From the NCBI GenBank assembly GCA_033762815.1, contig JANRLF010000002.1, positions 1 through 64,000 on the forward strand: a stretch of DNA of 64,000 nucleotides, written 5' to 3'. Origin of the DNA: JANRLF01 sp033762815 (GTDB lineage: Bacteria > Bacteroidota > Bacteroidia > Chitinophagales > CAIOSU01). Under the pieces are notes generated by a model, which did no database searches, was not told the origin of the DNA, and was given only the letters and a program-made list of their open reading frames with translations. The position numbers and the translations under genes were made by a program. Below are positions 28,501-35,164 of this stretch, piece after piece. The first letter of the stretch is position 1; every line of letters starts with the position of its first letter.

Positions 28501-30049
28501 AACGCCAATAGTGGACATGACAGGTATTGCCAACACAGGTACCATCACTTATCCATCTTTGAGCAATTCGAATGCTATTGGTAATGGATGGCACTTAGTG
28601 TCCAATCCTTATCCATCACCCATTGAATGGAATGCTCCTGCTGGATTCGATGCCCAAGCCCATCTGTGGGAAACTTCGGGTTCTTACTTCGGAACTTATC
28701 AACCCATCATGTCAGGTACAGGTGCCGTTATCTCCTCATCGCAAGCATTCTTTGTGAAGGTGAGTTCCGGTACGGCTGATTTCACCCTGGACAATGGCGA
28801 TAGGAGAAACAATGTAAACCCAGCTTTCTTTAGGCAAGCCAATTGGTTTGATAATTTGTTGACCATGAAAGTGGAAGGAAATGGGTATGCTGACAAAACC
28901 GTCATCTATTTTGCTGGCGACCCTACTTCAGGATGGGATTCGCAGTATGATGCCAACAAGAAGGAAAGCCGCTGGTTCCAGCCTACCTTGTATACCAAAA
29001 TAGATAGCTTCCCTAAAATCATATCCATCAATGGTTATCCAACATTGAATAGCCCACGTACCGTGCAAATGGGTATGATTCCTGGTGCTACTGGTACCTT
29101 TACCCTGCGTGCTGCTGACTTGGGTACTTTCGAGCCTACCGCATTGATATTCTTGGAAGATTTGGAAACAGGTGTACTTCAAAACCTAAGGGTGGATACA
29201 GCTTATACATTTACTATAACTGATACCGCAGCTAATCATGACAGGTTCTTGATACACTTTGTACCAGGTGCTACCATAGCTACTACCCAAGTTGATTGCC
29301 AAGGACAGAATGGCTCTATTAGTGTTGATCTTGGTACCTACAATGTAAATGGCACAACCATTACATGGGATGATTTAGTATTGACCGGCAGCCAAGGCGA
29401 TACATTGGTGGCCAACCAACAAGTAAGTGGGTTGGTGGCGCTTACCAATATCCAACCTGGCAGCTATAATCTGGATTTGAACATTGATGGATATATTGTA
29501 AGCCAAGCTATTCAAGTAAGTGCTCTTGATACTGTGATGGCCAGCTTTGATGTTGCCAACCAAACACACTATGTAAATAGCAATGTTCAGTTCATGAACA
29601 GCTCAGTAGGTGCCAACAATTATATTTGGGATTTCGGTGATGGCAATACCTCGTCTTTCTCCGATCCAGTGCATACTTACTCAGCTGCAGGCAATTACAC
29701 GGTGGTATTGACCTCAGCTAACGATGATTGTATAGAAACCACTAGTAAGCAAGTGACAGTGGTAGAGGAACAATCAACTGGTATTAAGGGGGAAACCGGC
29801 CCAATGGTGACTATTACTGGCTACCGCAATATTGTGGCCGTGATGTTTGAAAAATATCCAGAACCTTTGGTGCAAATGGATATCTATGATGTTACTGGCA
29901 GGAAGATTATTGCAACTACCCAGCTAAATACCAGCCAAAGCAAGCATACGACGGTGCTTAACGATATTGTAACAGGTTATTACTTTGTGAAAATAACTGG
30001 TCACAGTGGTTCGTACGCTGAAAAAGTGTTCTTGACAAAAGAACAGTAA
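19538..30049 (+). CDS. Giant secreted SprB-like adhesin with T9SS sorting domain
   Basis: A 3503-residue cell-surface protein. A signal peptide ends VHAQ (residue ~37). Ig-like/PKD-like domains rich in YQWQ and VCAG motifs fill ~400-860. About nine or ten SprB-type repeats of ~75-80 residues follow (~860-1730), each with C-x-G-x-x-x-G, Y-x-W-S-x-G and Y-x-V-T-V-x-D-x-x-x-C. A beta-helix-like part precedes a very glycine-rich region (~1880-2250). More Ig-like domains, a segment from WADGGNWNTG (~2700), a PKD domain (WDFGDG, ~3365) and a C-terminal sorting domain (~3415-3503) complete it. SprB-type proteins act in gliding or adhesion; this role is inferred. A terminator follows. Confidence 0.93.
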   Translation: MKHFNFLADNFSKKWSLGAAFFSLLIILFSVNTVHAQCGWSGAGTWYFYANPGVIPQGSFSQIQYVGSGTYNYFYTYQGSNYTVSTCGSSFDTQISIYDCNPCWSSRAYVDDNGPDCGGLQASVNFTAGVTGDHIAIVNRYNCAQHDFTGVSAVLKIRENAPPAPNTPNGAGTYCGGPINLTFNGSPPAGLTWYWQLNDPNGTSTANGSSTQSVSSSGTWYLRARSQTGYWGPASGGAAVTIQTPVGDPNTYPSNIWNAYCWNGNNFNTYYGYYTESATSFNSANKWGTGGTPSSSTGYQGCTVPADQHSVSYRRTGFPCGVYQLNIPTHDDDVFVYVDQDGNGTWELNGWNHVGCCDAHNNIWTGWLSSSSRIAYQWKEGGGGSQGALDLVLVTPTLSGGAISIGTTTVCAGSSPGAFTNTTSASGGTSTLSYQWEQAVGCGSYTAISGATAATYTPGGISSQTCFRRRVTDICGTVAYSNVITINTNSASAGGTATSSISGTASHTHCTQTFGATQLSGQNGTINRWQYSFSGPSSGYTDWGQGGQNPTSGVCCNQGSNIWIRAIVQNGVCPEVASSAVQYTQAADPSATITTASQTVCSGANLTLNATLAGGTGTCGATWQQNFNGGGWVTFGGTSGAQATGALATGTYQYRVLYGCSGTGSNCPQATSNTITVTVVADPAVTISTANQTICNGGSVTLNAVGSNGTGTMTYQWQSSPNGTSSWTNVGTNSNSYATGALSATTYYRVTYTGTGTDCNTATSNVVQITVNNDPTATITNASQNICLNDSRSLTVNVSNGIGAFSYQWQSWNGSSWVNVGANQNTYATGPMTAANNQFRVLVTDPGNGCDDPTSNTVTYTLPTPMTLTPSSTSSTCGNSNGQACVTVSNGTSPYAYAWAGGGTANCKSSVPAAAYAVTVTDAGGCTATTTVNVTDLGSPTASIGSKVDVTCFGGNNGSIDLNASGGTGALVYTWSNGANTQDISGLVAGSYSVTVRDANNCQATANTTIVQPTDLSLSTLVTNVACFGANTGAIDLSVSGSTPGYTYSWTGTGGPYSTQDLTARLAGTYNVTVTDSRGCTKSTSATISQPAAALALSATTTNVSCLGGNNGAIDLTVTGGTAAYTYSWSNGSVSQDISSLVQGTYNVTVRDANACTATQAYPVTQPTQLSMNISQTNVDCRGNSTGTISVTGTGGAGGYTYSINGGSYSATSNFTGLAAGNYSIGVRDANNCVASNTVTITQPSAVLSIAVSSITNINCFGSAIGGVNITVSGGTAPYSYNWTGNGGPYTTEDLTNITAGTYNITVTDANNCIANNSATVTQSPQLSATRTITNVTSCYGNSNGQVVFVGSGGNGTYEYAIDGGNNYQVSGTFSNLTAGTYDAWIRDAAVPGCEVQLAPVVLTQPVALGSPVLPQGSSYNSCGLVVVNVTPQGSGATQARLYNAVPTPGNHISTNTSFVFNTLSAGTYTYYVTSYNPTLNCESPTYSTFTITVVNPVLITGTATDVSCYAARNGSVDITPSGGTAPYTYAWSNGASTQDVSTLNGGFYNVVVTDVNGCFNIATYEIVEYAPLTLSLDPLTFNGFNIKCRGTNSGSVTAITSGGSGNNVYTWSDGGTVASRNDMYAGTHTLTVTDDNGCSISKSVSLYEPPMFTSALSTSYQCSGGGYSSASLTTLTSGGIAPFQYILNGTVVQTTPTFSGLADGSTNTIEVIDNNGCIATASQTITLPSGNTPVGDCGFIYVAPASEGGDAANAGTPDCPTTLSQAMTYVTGSRYHIKMLGGASEYYYNAPVNLVNNFILEGGFERTVTGEWVKSTSATTTINFDDAYVNPTTGVGYYVGLVSTNKSGFTIKDLNIKVQMAGALGTQDGYGKSVYGILINSGSAGYTISRVNISTGSASAGLPGSNGANGLTGPDGAAGQAGYFIQDNTAGAGPYPVQGNAGFGGNGANGAGTGGGVGEVAPRYTINGGTSKCQTKGSFSLSGGGAGGAGGHGGTTGGTTPYAGSNSGVGGNGGFISPSCNYNATGANVANGSNSVTWNFYSQPQPSPAASGASGSAGADGGNATTSYTAGATPNTYTYNNYFVPGSGANGSDGFGGAGGSGGGGTGSAIIDGRSGSPSFFNICRGSGGGGGGGGGEGGKGGQGGKDGGSVFGIYVSSNAITNSTLENINIVVGSAGAGGAGGSGGTGGVGGFGGQGGPSVTDTYVNAIMCSPAGNGGNGGRGGNGGRGQDGDNGVSQSIYFGGSTPPVQTVAPSNGVVTVSMVKGCTNSEITIVKTSNDAWDLNTATTTGNFVNDITAATSSYNTNADTALIAYTTTGAKSLKVGTANYSSYIVISQSRVLPTINSAPYSPICQGGTVNVYTTAVGIQYEWSIALVSNPSNPVFTTTSSYATNIVMSTPGTYQVKLRVKEECCGWSVPVYASLVVNPLPTPIASISGSNVVCAGTSGLVYSVPLTNASANPLSSTGYQWTVPPGSTITSAGGAVGVTSGGFNSITVTMGNTSGNVVVTPSNSCGAAASTSLAVTVSPTPNITSIVGPSTICIGNSQAYNALVTGGSGSYNYLWSTGANTQSITVSPTVNTTYTVTVTDASSGCTVSASKAVSPITAPGLAGAITGNTNVISLAPNESYSIAPVANATTYTWTVPTGATIVSGQGTTNIVVDFGSSSGNVTVSAGNAGCNTASSSLFVLVDPPSIIWTGNVSTSWADGGNWNTGTVPVATDNVVIPSGRPRYPNTYVATPLSRNLVIESGANVTIEPGFELQVNKDLIIRTGGSLTSISLAALNGNVAVKGNWNNNGTFNANTGKVRMNGSALQSITGSNTFFDLEIDNANNVSLASVTYIQGALSLKSGTLNTNNNLIIKSTTARTGLIDDFSAGFSGRLNGNITMQRAVDVSTIARGFHYIGSAVNTPSITQVSELSLYGPDGGQIIPQYNCNPSNIDPYSPYGNLFEWREDATFTYNCSQAGWFVRSAGSLTNGRGYGAIVDASTPIVDMTGIANTGTITYPSLSNSNAIGNGWHLVSNPYPSPIEWNAPAGFDAQAHLWETSGSYFGTYQPIMSGTGAVISSSQAFFVKVSSGTADFTLDNGDRRNNVNPAFFRQANWFDNLLTMKVEGNGYADKTVIYFAGDPTSGWDSQYDANKKESRWFQPTLYTKIDSFPKIISINGYPTLNSPRTVQMGMIPGATGTFTLRAADLGTFEPTALIFLEDLETGVLQNLRVDTAYTFTITDTAANHDRFLIHFVPGATIATTQVDCQGQNGSISVDLGTYNVNGTTITWDDLVLTGSQGDTLVANQQVSGLVALTNIQPGSYNLDLNIDGYIVSQAIQVSALDTVMASFDVANQTHYVNSNVQFMNSSVGANNYIWDFGDGNTSSFSDPVHTYSAAGNYTVVLTSANDDCIETTSKQVTVVEEQSTGIKGETGPMVTITGYRNIVAVMFEKYPEPLVQMDIYDVTGRKIIATTQLNTSQSKHTTVLNDIVTGYYFVKITGHSGSYAEKVFLTKEQ
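25922..25945 (+). repeat. (GGC)8 triplet microsatellite in the adhesin gene
   Basis: Eight GGC triplets in a row encode part of a ten-glycine stretch. Length changes by slippage would stay in frame, so they would alter the number of glycines rather than switch the gene off. Confidence 0.8.
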
Positions 30050-30069
30050 GTGCTAACTATAGGTTATAA

Positions 30070-30103
30070 GAAGCCCGCCCCAAAAGCGGGCTTCTTTTTT
30101 TTT
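30070..30103 (+). terminator. Intrinsic terminator after the giant adhesin gene
   Basis: GAAGCCCGC pairs with GCGGGCTTC around a short loop, followed by ten T. It lies 20 bp after the stop codon and separates the gene from convergent hutI. Confidence 0.92.
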
Positions 30104-30141
30104 ATAAGTTAGGCTAATTGCCTTTTGGCTAATCGTTTCTG

Positions 30142-31371
30142 TTAAATCATTTTGCCGTTGATATACACCCTATCTATTAGGTTGCTACCATAGGCATATG
30201 GAAGGAAATCAAGCGATGGCATAGGCTTGGTGATTATAAAGCTGGCGACCTTTCCTTTGGAAATGGTGCCGTGGCTTTCTAGCAATTCCATGGCAGCCGC
30301 CCCATTGATAGTAGCGGCATTGATAGCTTCCTCGGGCAACATTTTCATGTTGATACAGGCCAATGCAATAGTTATGGGCATATTGCCAGATGGAGTAGTG
30401 CCAGGGTTCATGTCCGTGGCCAAGCAAATGGGCAATCCAGCATCTATCATTTGCCTGGCAGGTGGGTAGTGGTTGTTGAGGAAGAAAGCAGATCCTGGCA
30501 AAAGGGTAGGGATGGTGGTACTGCCCTTTAAGGCAGCTATTTCCGCATCGCCCATTTGCTCAAGATGGTCAACTGAAACAGCCTTCATATTTACGCCTAG
30601 TTGTACTGCTCCTGAACAGCTCAATTGGTTGGCATGGAGTTTTGGTTTTAGCCCATATTTTAGGCCTGTTTCCAATATCCGTTCCGATTCTTCCACAGTA
30701 AAGAAGCCCTTTTCGCAGAAAACATCGCAATAGTCGGCCAGCCCCCCTGTTGCCACCGCCGGTATCATTTCGTTGACAATCAAATCAATGTAAGCCTCCC
30801 TATTAGCTCTGTATTCCATGGGTATGGAATGGGCTCCTAAGAATGTCGCCTTAATGCTTACGGTACTTTGCTCTTTTAAACGGCGAATTACCCGCAGCAT
30901 TTTCAATTCTGCCTCCAAAGTAAGCCCATAGCCGCTTTTTACTTCAACCGCTCCCGTGCCGGTACTAACGATTTCATGAAGTCTTGGCAAGCTTTGTTCG
31001 AACAATGCTTCTTCTGAAGTTGCTTGTAGCCTTTTAGCTGAATTAAGGATGCCACCGCCTTTGGCACTTATTTCTTCATAAGTAAGCCCTTTAATGCGGT
31101 CAACAAACTCGCTTTCCCTGCTGCCAGCATATACCAAATGGGTATGGCTATCGCACCAAGTTGGCAAAACATAACCGCCTTTGGCATCAATGTAATCGTC
31201 CGCACTTTCGGGGGCTAGTGATAAAGGGCCATAATCGGCAATCCTTCCATCTTCTATCAAAAGAAAGGCATTTTCTATGGTAGGCAAATAGGCCAGTCGC
31301 GCACCACTCACCGTGGAGTGTACGTCGTCAACTTGAACCAATGACTTGATATTCCTTACAAGGGTGCGCAA
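30142..31371 (-). CDS. hutI: Imidazolonepropionase
   Basis: A 409-residue amidohydrolase that opens imidazolone propionate to formiminoglutamate in histidine breakdown. Metal-binding CDSHTHLVYAG, VEVKSGYGL, LGAHSIP, KLHANQL, VDHLEQ and LATDMNPGT match HutI throughout. The start is TTG 31371 (MRTLVRNIKSLVQV): it lies 6 bp after the stop of the transaldolase gene, in the same frame as that stop, and no ATG could give the conserved N-terminal strand. No hutH, hutU or hutG lies in the window, so the pathway must be completed elsewhere. Confidence 0.95.
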   Translation of the reverse strand: MRTLVRNIKSLVQVDDVHSTVSGARLAYLPTIENAFLLIEDGRIADYGPLSLAPESADDYIDAKGGYVLPTWCDSHTHLVYAGSRESEFVDRIKGLTYEEISAKGGGILNSAKRLQATSEEALFEQSLPRLHEIVSTGTGAVEVKSGYGLTLEAELKMLRVIRRLKEQSTVSIKATFLGAHSIPMEYRANREAYIDLIVNEMIPAVATGGLADYCDVFCEKGFFTVEESERILETGLKYGLKPKLHANQLSCSGAVQLGVNMKAVSVDHLEQMGDAEIAALKGSTTIPTLLPGSAFFLNNHYPPARQMIDAGLPICLATDMNPGTTPSGNMPITIALACINMKMLPEEAINAATINGAAAMELLESHGTISKGKVASFIITKPMPSLDFLPYAYGSNLIDRVYINGKMI

Positions 31372-31377
31372 GTTGGT

Positions 31378-32034
31378 CTAGCCGTTTGCTTTCTTATGGT
31401 CGGCCAAAAACTTTTCAAGGCCTATATCCGTCAAGGGATGGTTGAAAAGCCCTTCGATACTAGATAGAGGGCCGGTAATGACGTCTGCCCCCAATTCGGC
31501 ACATTTTACAATATGCAAGGGATTTCTGATGGAAGCCGCCAACACTTGGGTGCGGAACCCATAATTGCTGTATATCCTCACTATTTGGTCAATCAATTCC
31601 AATCCATCCCAATTGATATCATCAATACGACCTATGAAAGGAGAAAGGTAGGTAGCACCTGCCTTTGCTGCCAATATGGCCTGCCCCGCCGAAAATACCA
31701 GTGTACAGTTGGTTTTAATGCCTTTGGAACTGAAATATACGATGGCCTTAATGCCATCTTTGGTCATGGGCACCTTTACTACAATATTGGGGTCCAAGGC
31801 GGCCAATGCCTCGCCCTCACTAATCATGCCTTGTAAATCCGTAGCTATTACTTCGGCGCTCACATCGGCCTTTACAATTTCGCAGATGCGCCTGTAATGC
31901 TCGTGCACATTTTTTTCGCCCACAATGCCCTCTTTTGCCATCAGTGAGGGGTTGGTAGTCACCCCATCCAATATGCCCATTTCTTTGGCGGTTACAATTT
32001 GCTGTATGTTGGCAGTATCAATGAAAAACTTCAT
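31378..32034 (-). CDS. Transaldolase / fructose-6-phosphate aldolase family protein
   Basis: A 218-residue short transaldolase-type class I aldolase. Seen are MKFFIDTANIQQI, GVTTNPSLMAKEG, the Schiff-base Lys segment VVKVPMT, CTLVFSAGQAILAAKAGATYLSPFIGRIDD, and VLAASIRNP. The length matches the MipB/FSA-like subfamily rather than the ~320-residue TalB type. Transaldolase (pentose phosphate) or fructose-6-phosphate aldolase activity cannot be separated here. It is the first gene of a two-gene operon with hutI. Confidence 0.93.
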   Translation of the reverse strand: MKFFIDTANIQQIVTAKEMGILDGVTTNPSLMAKEGIVGEKNVHEHYRRICEIVKADVSAEVIATDLQGMISEGEALAALDPNIVVKVPMTKDGIKAIVYFSSKGIKTNCTLVFSAGQAILAAKAGATYLSPFIGRIDDINWDGLELIDQIVRIYSNYGFRTQVLAASIRNPLHIVKCAELGADVITGPLSSIEGLFNHPLTDIGLEKFLADHKKANG

Positions 32035-32197
32035 GGCTTATATTCATTTAGGTTGTCAAAGATAGGCAATTTGGACTAAGCCATAAGTCAATGGCATGAA
32101 CCAATAAATTGGTTGAAAATAGTTGAGTAGAACCAAAATATTGGTACAACTTTTTCCGTCTAATCATAGTATAACCACTTGAGCAAGAGGTGTGGAT

Positions 32198-32638
32198 ATG
32201 TGGGAGAAATTGAGCGATTATTTGCTGGTGTATTTGGGCAGTATGTTCAAAATGATACTAGGGCCCCTGGCTGGGCTGTCTAATCATTTGACGCTATGGG
32301 AAACTGCGTTGTTTACCTGTTTGGGTATGATGAGTACGGTATTGGTCATCTCCCTCATTAATCCTTCCTTCAGGAAAAAAATGGTTTGGAAGTTTAAGCG
32401 CGACAAGCGCTTGTTTACGCGCCGCAATAGGAGGTTAGTGTTGCTTTGGAGAAAATACGGATTGAAGGGTATAGCTTTCATAACCCCAGTACTATTGATG
32501 CCCATCGGTGGTGCCATCATCGCATTATCCTTTGGTGGCAAAAGGAAGCTGCTTTACCAATACATGTTTGCTAGTATGGCTTTTTGGTCCCTTATCACCT
32601 CTTGGGTGGTACTGGAAGCAGGGCAATATATCCGTTAA
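32198..32638 (+). CDS. Small integral membrane protein, possibly Sm_multidrug_ex-like
   Basis: A 146-residue membrane protein. I chose ATG 32198 because AGAGG upstream is 7 bp from it, while the GTG at 32192 is almost on top of that sequence. Hydrophobic helices lie near residues ~35-55 (ALFTCLGMMSTVLVISLI), ~90-110 (GIAFITPVLLMPIGGAIIAL) and ~122-142. Between them is a very basic loop (KKMVWKFKRDKRLFTRRNRR). The KYGLKGIAFITPVLL pattern recalls the small multidrug export family, but the match is weak. Confidence 0.65.
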   Translation: MWEKLSDYLLVYLGSMFKMILGPLAGLSNHLTLWETALFTCLGMMSTVLVISLINPSFRKKMVWKFKRDKRLFTRRNRRLVLLWRKYGLKGIAFITPVLLMPIGGAIIALSFGGKRKLLYQYMFASMAFWSLITSWVVLEAGQYIR

Positions 32639-32718
32639 GCAAGAACGTTTATCTTTATAAGAGTGTTGTTTTAATATCCCAAATCCATAAATTTGGAATA
32701 TTACCTTAAACTCCTTGT

Positions 32719-32940
32719 ATGAATGTCAGCTTTACCAAAAAGCAAACGGAATATATTGCTAGTAAAATAGCATCAGGCGACTATCAAAATGCTAGCGAGT
32801 TGGTAAGGGAAGCTTTGCGACTGCATGAGATTTACAGTGAACGGGTATTAAGTGATTTAAAATCTGCAATAGATAAAGGTTGGGATAGCCCTACCAGCCC
32901 TAGAAACATTAAACAAATCATTGAGAGTAGAAGTAAATAG
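32719..32940 (+). CDS. ParD-like antitoxin
   Basis: A 73-residue ribbon-helix-helix antitoxin. The typical opening MNVSFTKKQTEYIASKIASGDYQNASELVREALRLHE covers the DNA-binding strand and helices. The tail (DKGWDSPTSPRNIKQIIESR) should wrap the toxin. It precedes a ParE-like gene by 10 bp. It should repress the pair's promoter. Confidence 0.9.
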   Translation: MNVSFTKKQTEYIASKIASGDYQNASELVREALRLHEIYSERVLSDLKSAIDKGWDSPTSPRNIKQIIESRSK

Positions 32941-32950
32941 GTATTCCTAA

Positions 32951-33259
32951 GTGGCTCGGGATAACTTTAAATATGAACTTTCAAAGATTGCGGATAATGA
33001 TTTAGAGGAGATTTTTGATTTTACAATATGGAAATTTGGTTTTGAACAGGGGGTAAGTTATTTGCAGCTGATTGAAGAAGTAATTGTCCTTTTGGCACAG
33101 CAACCAAACATGGGTAAGCAAAGAAATGAGCTAAAGGAAGGATTGCTGAGTTACCCAGTTGAATCGCACATTATTTTTTACCAAATTTTACCTAATCGGA
33201 TTAGAATAGTTAGAATACTACATGGTAGTAGAGATTTACCAAGATTTTTTCTAAAATAG
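32951..33259 (+). CDS. ParE-like toxin
   Basis: A 102-residue ParE family protein with GTG start at 32951 (MARDNFKYELSKIADNDLEEIFDFTIWKFG). It has the family's helices, the LLAQQPNMGKQRNELKEGLLSYPV hinge, SHIIFYQILPNRIRIVRILHGSRD near the end and the conserved final RD/RF residues. The preceding ParD-like gene makes this a type II toxin-antitoxin pair. It differs clearly from the ParE-type toxin at 13274, so the two are not recent copies. Confidence 0.9.
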   Translation: MARDNFKYELSKIADNDLEEIFDFTIWKFGFEQGVSYLQLIEEVIVLLAQQPNMGKQRNELKEGLLSYPVESHIIFYQILPNRIRIVRILHGSRDLPRFFLK

Positions 33260-33359
33260 AGCTTCCTAAAAGTCTAATCTTCCAAAGGCAAGCAATGTTT
33301 CTTAACTTGCAGCCTTTCAGGCGTTTTTAACGTCTGCTTCATATTCAGTTAAAGTCCAT

Positions 33360-34772
33360 ATGGTTTACGATTACATTATTATCGGTTCAGGCCCCTCGGG
33401 GGGAACCCTTGCTTGGCACTTGCATAAAGATGGTGCTAAGGTATTGGTACTGGAAGCGGGAAAATTCTTCAAAAAGGATACTTTTCCCCGCAACGAGGCA
33501 GATACCTCAGCTTGGTTGTATTGGGGCGGCGGTATCGAGTTTGACGAAACGGCGAAAATGGCCTTTTTGCGCTCAAAGGTTGTGGGCGGAACCTCCATTG
33601 TAAACCAATGCCTGCTTGATAGATTTGATAGTAGTGCTTTAGATGAGTGGAAAGATATTTCAGGGGTGGATTTTTTCAGCGTGGAAAATATGACGCCCTA
33701 CTATGAGGAATTGGAGAGCAAGCTGAAACTGCACACTTTTGGCCCTGATGAGCGCAATAGGAATGCCCAACTGTTTGTTAAGGCTTGCGAAGCCTTGGGC
33801 CACCAATGGCACAATTTACGTAAGGGCCAAGACGATTGTGCTTTCCATCGTGGCAATGATTGTATGGCTTGCTTGGGTGGTTGCCACCGTAATAGTAAGC
33901 AAAGTTCATTGGCGGCCTTTATTTTGGAGTCGGTTGCCGAGGGTTTGGAACTGGTGCCTGAAGTAATGGTGGAGGAAATAGTGCCTGGAGAAACCGTAAA
34001 GGTAAATGCGGTTAAACAGGGAACTAAGGTAAGTTATTCGGCTAAAAACTTGATTTTGGCAGGCGGTTCATTCGGTACTACCCAGTTGATGCTGAAATCA
34101 GGTTTTGGCAAACAATTCGCCGCCCTCGGAAAATATTTTTCCAGCCATCCACAGTTTATGTCTTTCGGGATATTGGACGAGCCCATCAATGCGCATAAGG
34201 GCTATTTCCAAACAGTAGCGTCAAAAGATTCGGTAATGAGGAAAGACGGTTACAAACTGGAGAACGTGTTCGCCCCGCCCATTTCGTTGGCTTTGCTTTT
34301 CAGGGAAACCGGCAAAAGCCACCAAGAATTTATGAAGAAGTACACTTACCTTACCAACATAGAGGTGGCGATAAGGGATGAAAACACAGGCCAAATCAAA
34401 GTGGATAGAAAGGGCAAATTGGTGGTGCAGAAAAATTTGACCGAGCAGGATAAACGCCGTAGGGATAAGGGCTTAGAAACTGTGAAGAACATATTGCATG
34501 CTGAAGGCTCCAAGGAGATTTACCAGTCCAGCTTTTACTTCGGCCTGCACCTGATGGGTGGCTGTACAATGGGCACTGACCCGGCAAAATCTGTTGTTGA
34601 CCCGGAGTTTAGGGTGCACGGCCATCGTAATATCTATATTGCCGATTCCAGCGTATTCCCTAGTGCGCCTGGCATCAACCCTTCATTGACAGTAATGGCA
34701 TTATCGCAAAAATTGAGTAACCAGTTAACCCAAAGGAAACATGTCAAAGTATTTGAGCAAGTCGGCGCTTAA
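33360..34772 (+). CDS. GMC family FAD-dependent oxidoreductase
   Basis: A 470-residue glucose-methanol-choline oxidoreductase. The FAD-binding motif GSGPSGG occurs at residues 9-15, and GTS near residue 78 is part of the second FAD loop. The C-terminal NPSLTVMALSQ block is the family end. A cysteine cluster CAFHRGNDCMACLGGC near residue 160-175 resembles those of subunit I of gluconate- or glucose-dehydrogenase-type complexes, some of which hold an iron-sulfur centre. No Tat or Sec signal is visible. It overlaps the next gene, a subunit-3-like protein, by 32 bp. The substrate (sugar or alcohol) is unknown. Confidence 0.9.
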   Translation: MVYDYIIIGSGPSGGTLAWHLHKDGAKVLVLEAGKFFKKDTFPRNEADTSAWLYWGGGIEFDETAKMAFLRSKVVGGTSIVNQCLLDRFDSSALDEWKDISGVDFFSVENMTPYYEELESKLKLHTFGPDERNRNAQLFVKACEALGHQWHNLRKGQDDCAFHRGNDCMACLGGCHRNSKQSSLAAFILESVAEGLELVPEVMVEEIVPGETVKVNAVKQGTKVSYSAKNLILAGGSFGTTQLMLKSGFGKQFAALGKYFSSHPQFMSFGILDEPINAHKGYFQTVASKDSVMRKDGYKLENVFAPPISLALLFRETGKSHQEFMKKYTYLTNIEVAIRDENTGQIKVDRKGKLVVQKNLTEQDKRRRDKGLETVKNILHAEGSKEIYQSSFYFGLHLMGGCTMGTDPAKSVVDPEFRVHGHRNIYIADSSVFPSAPGINPSLTVMALSQKLSNQLTQRKHVKVFEQVGA

Positions 34773-35139
34773 GGCACTGAATAGGATTGGCGATTTGATG
34801 ATTCCTGCCAATGGCGAATTTCCTTCTTTTTCCAGTTTGGGTGGCTTGGAACATATTGATGAGTTTGTAGGCTATGCTCCTGCCGATGATATTAAGGACT
34901 TAAGCATGGTATTGAGCATCTTGTCGTGGATGCCCACTTTTGTGCTGCGCTGGCTGATCCGCAAAATGGAAACTGCGCCCACTAATGAAGGACCGCTGGG
35001 CCCCATCTTCCGCCAATTGGACGTTGGTTTGAAGGGCATCATCTATTCCTGCTATTATGGGGGCAGGCCTGGCAATAACTATAAAGGCAAGGACCCATTG
35101 GAAATTATCGGTTTCGAGCTGGTAAGGGTAATAGATTAA
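34741..35139 (+). CDS. Gluconate 2-dehydrogenase subunit 3-like protein
   Basis: A 132-residue protein with an alpha-helical start (KSALKALNRIGDLMIPANGEFPSF) like the small subunit of gluconate/glucose dehydrogenases: a leading helix followed by the L.IPA.G motif. The typical Tat signal is missing. Its overlap with the GMC gene supports a two-subunit oxidoreductase. A Gly-rich end (CYYGGRPGNNYKG) occurs in related proteins near the catalytic subunit interface; that is recalled similarity. Without an electron carrier gene here, the electron acceptor is unknown. Confidence 0.68.
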   Translation: MSKYLSKSALKALNRIGDLMIPANGEFPSFSSLGGLEHIDEFVGYAPADDIKDLSMVLSILSWMPTFVLRWLIRKMETAPTNEGPLGPIFRQLDVGLKGIIYSCYYGGRPGNNYKGKDPLEIIGFELVRVID

Positions 35140-35164
35140 GACTTATCTTTTTACTTTTGCCTGA

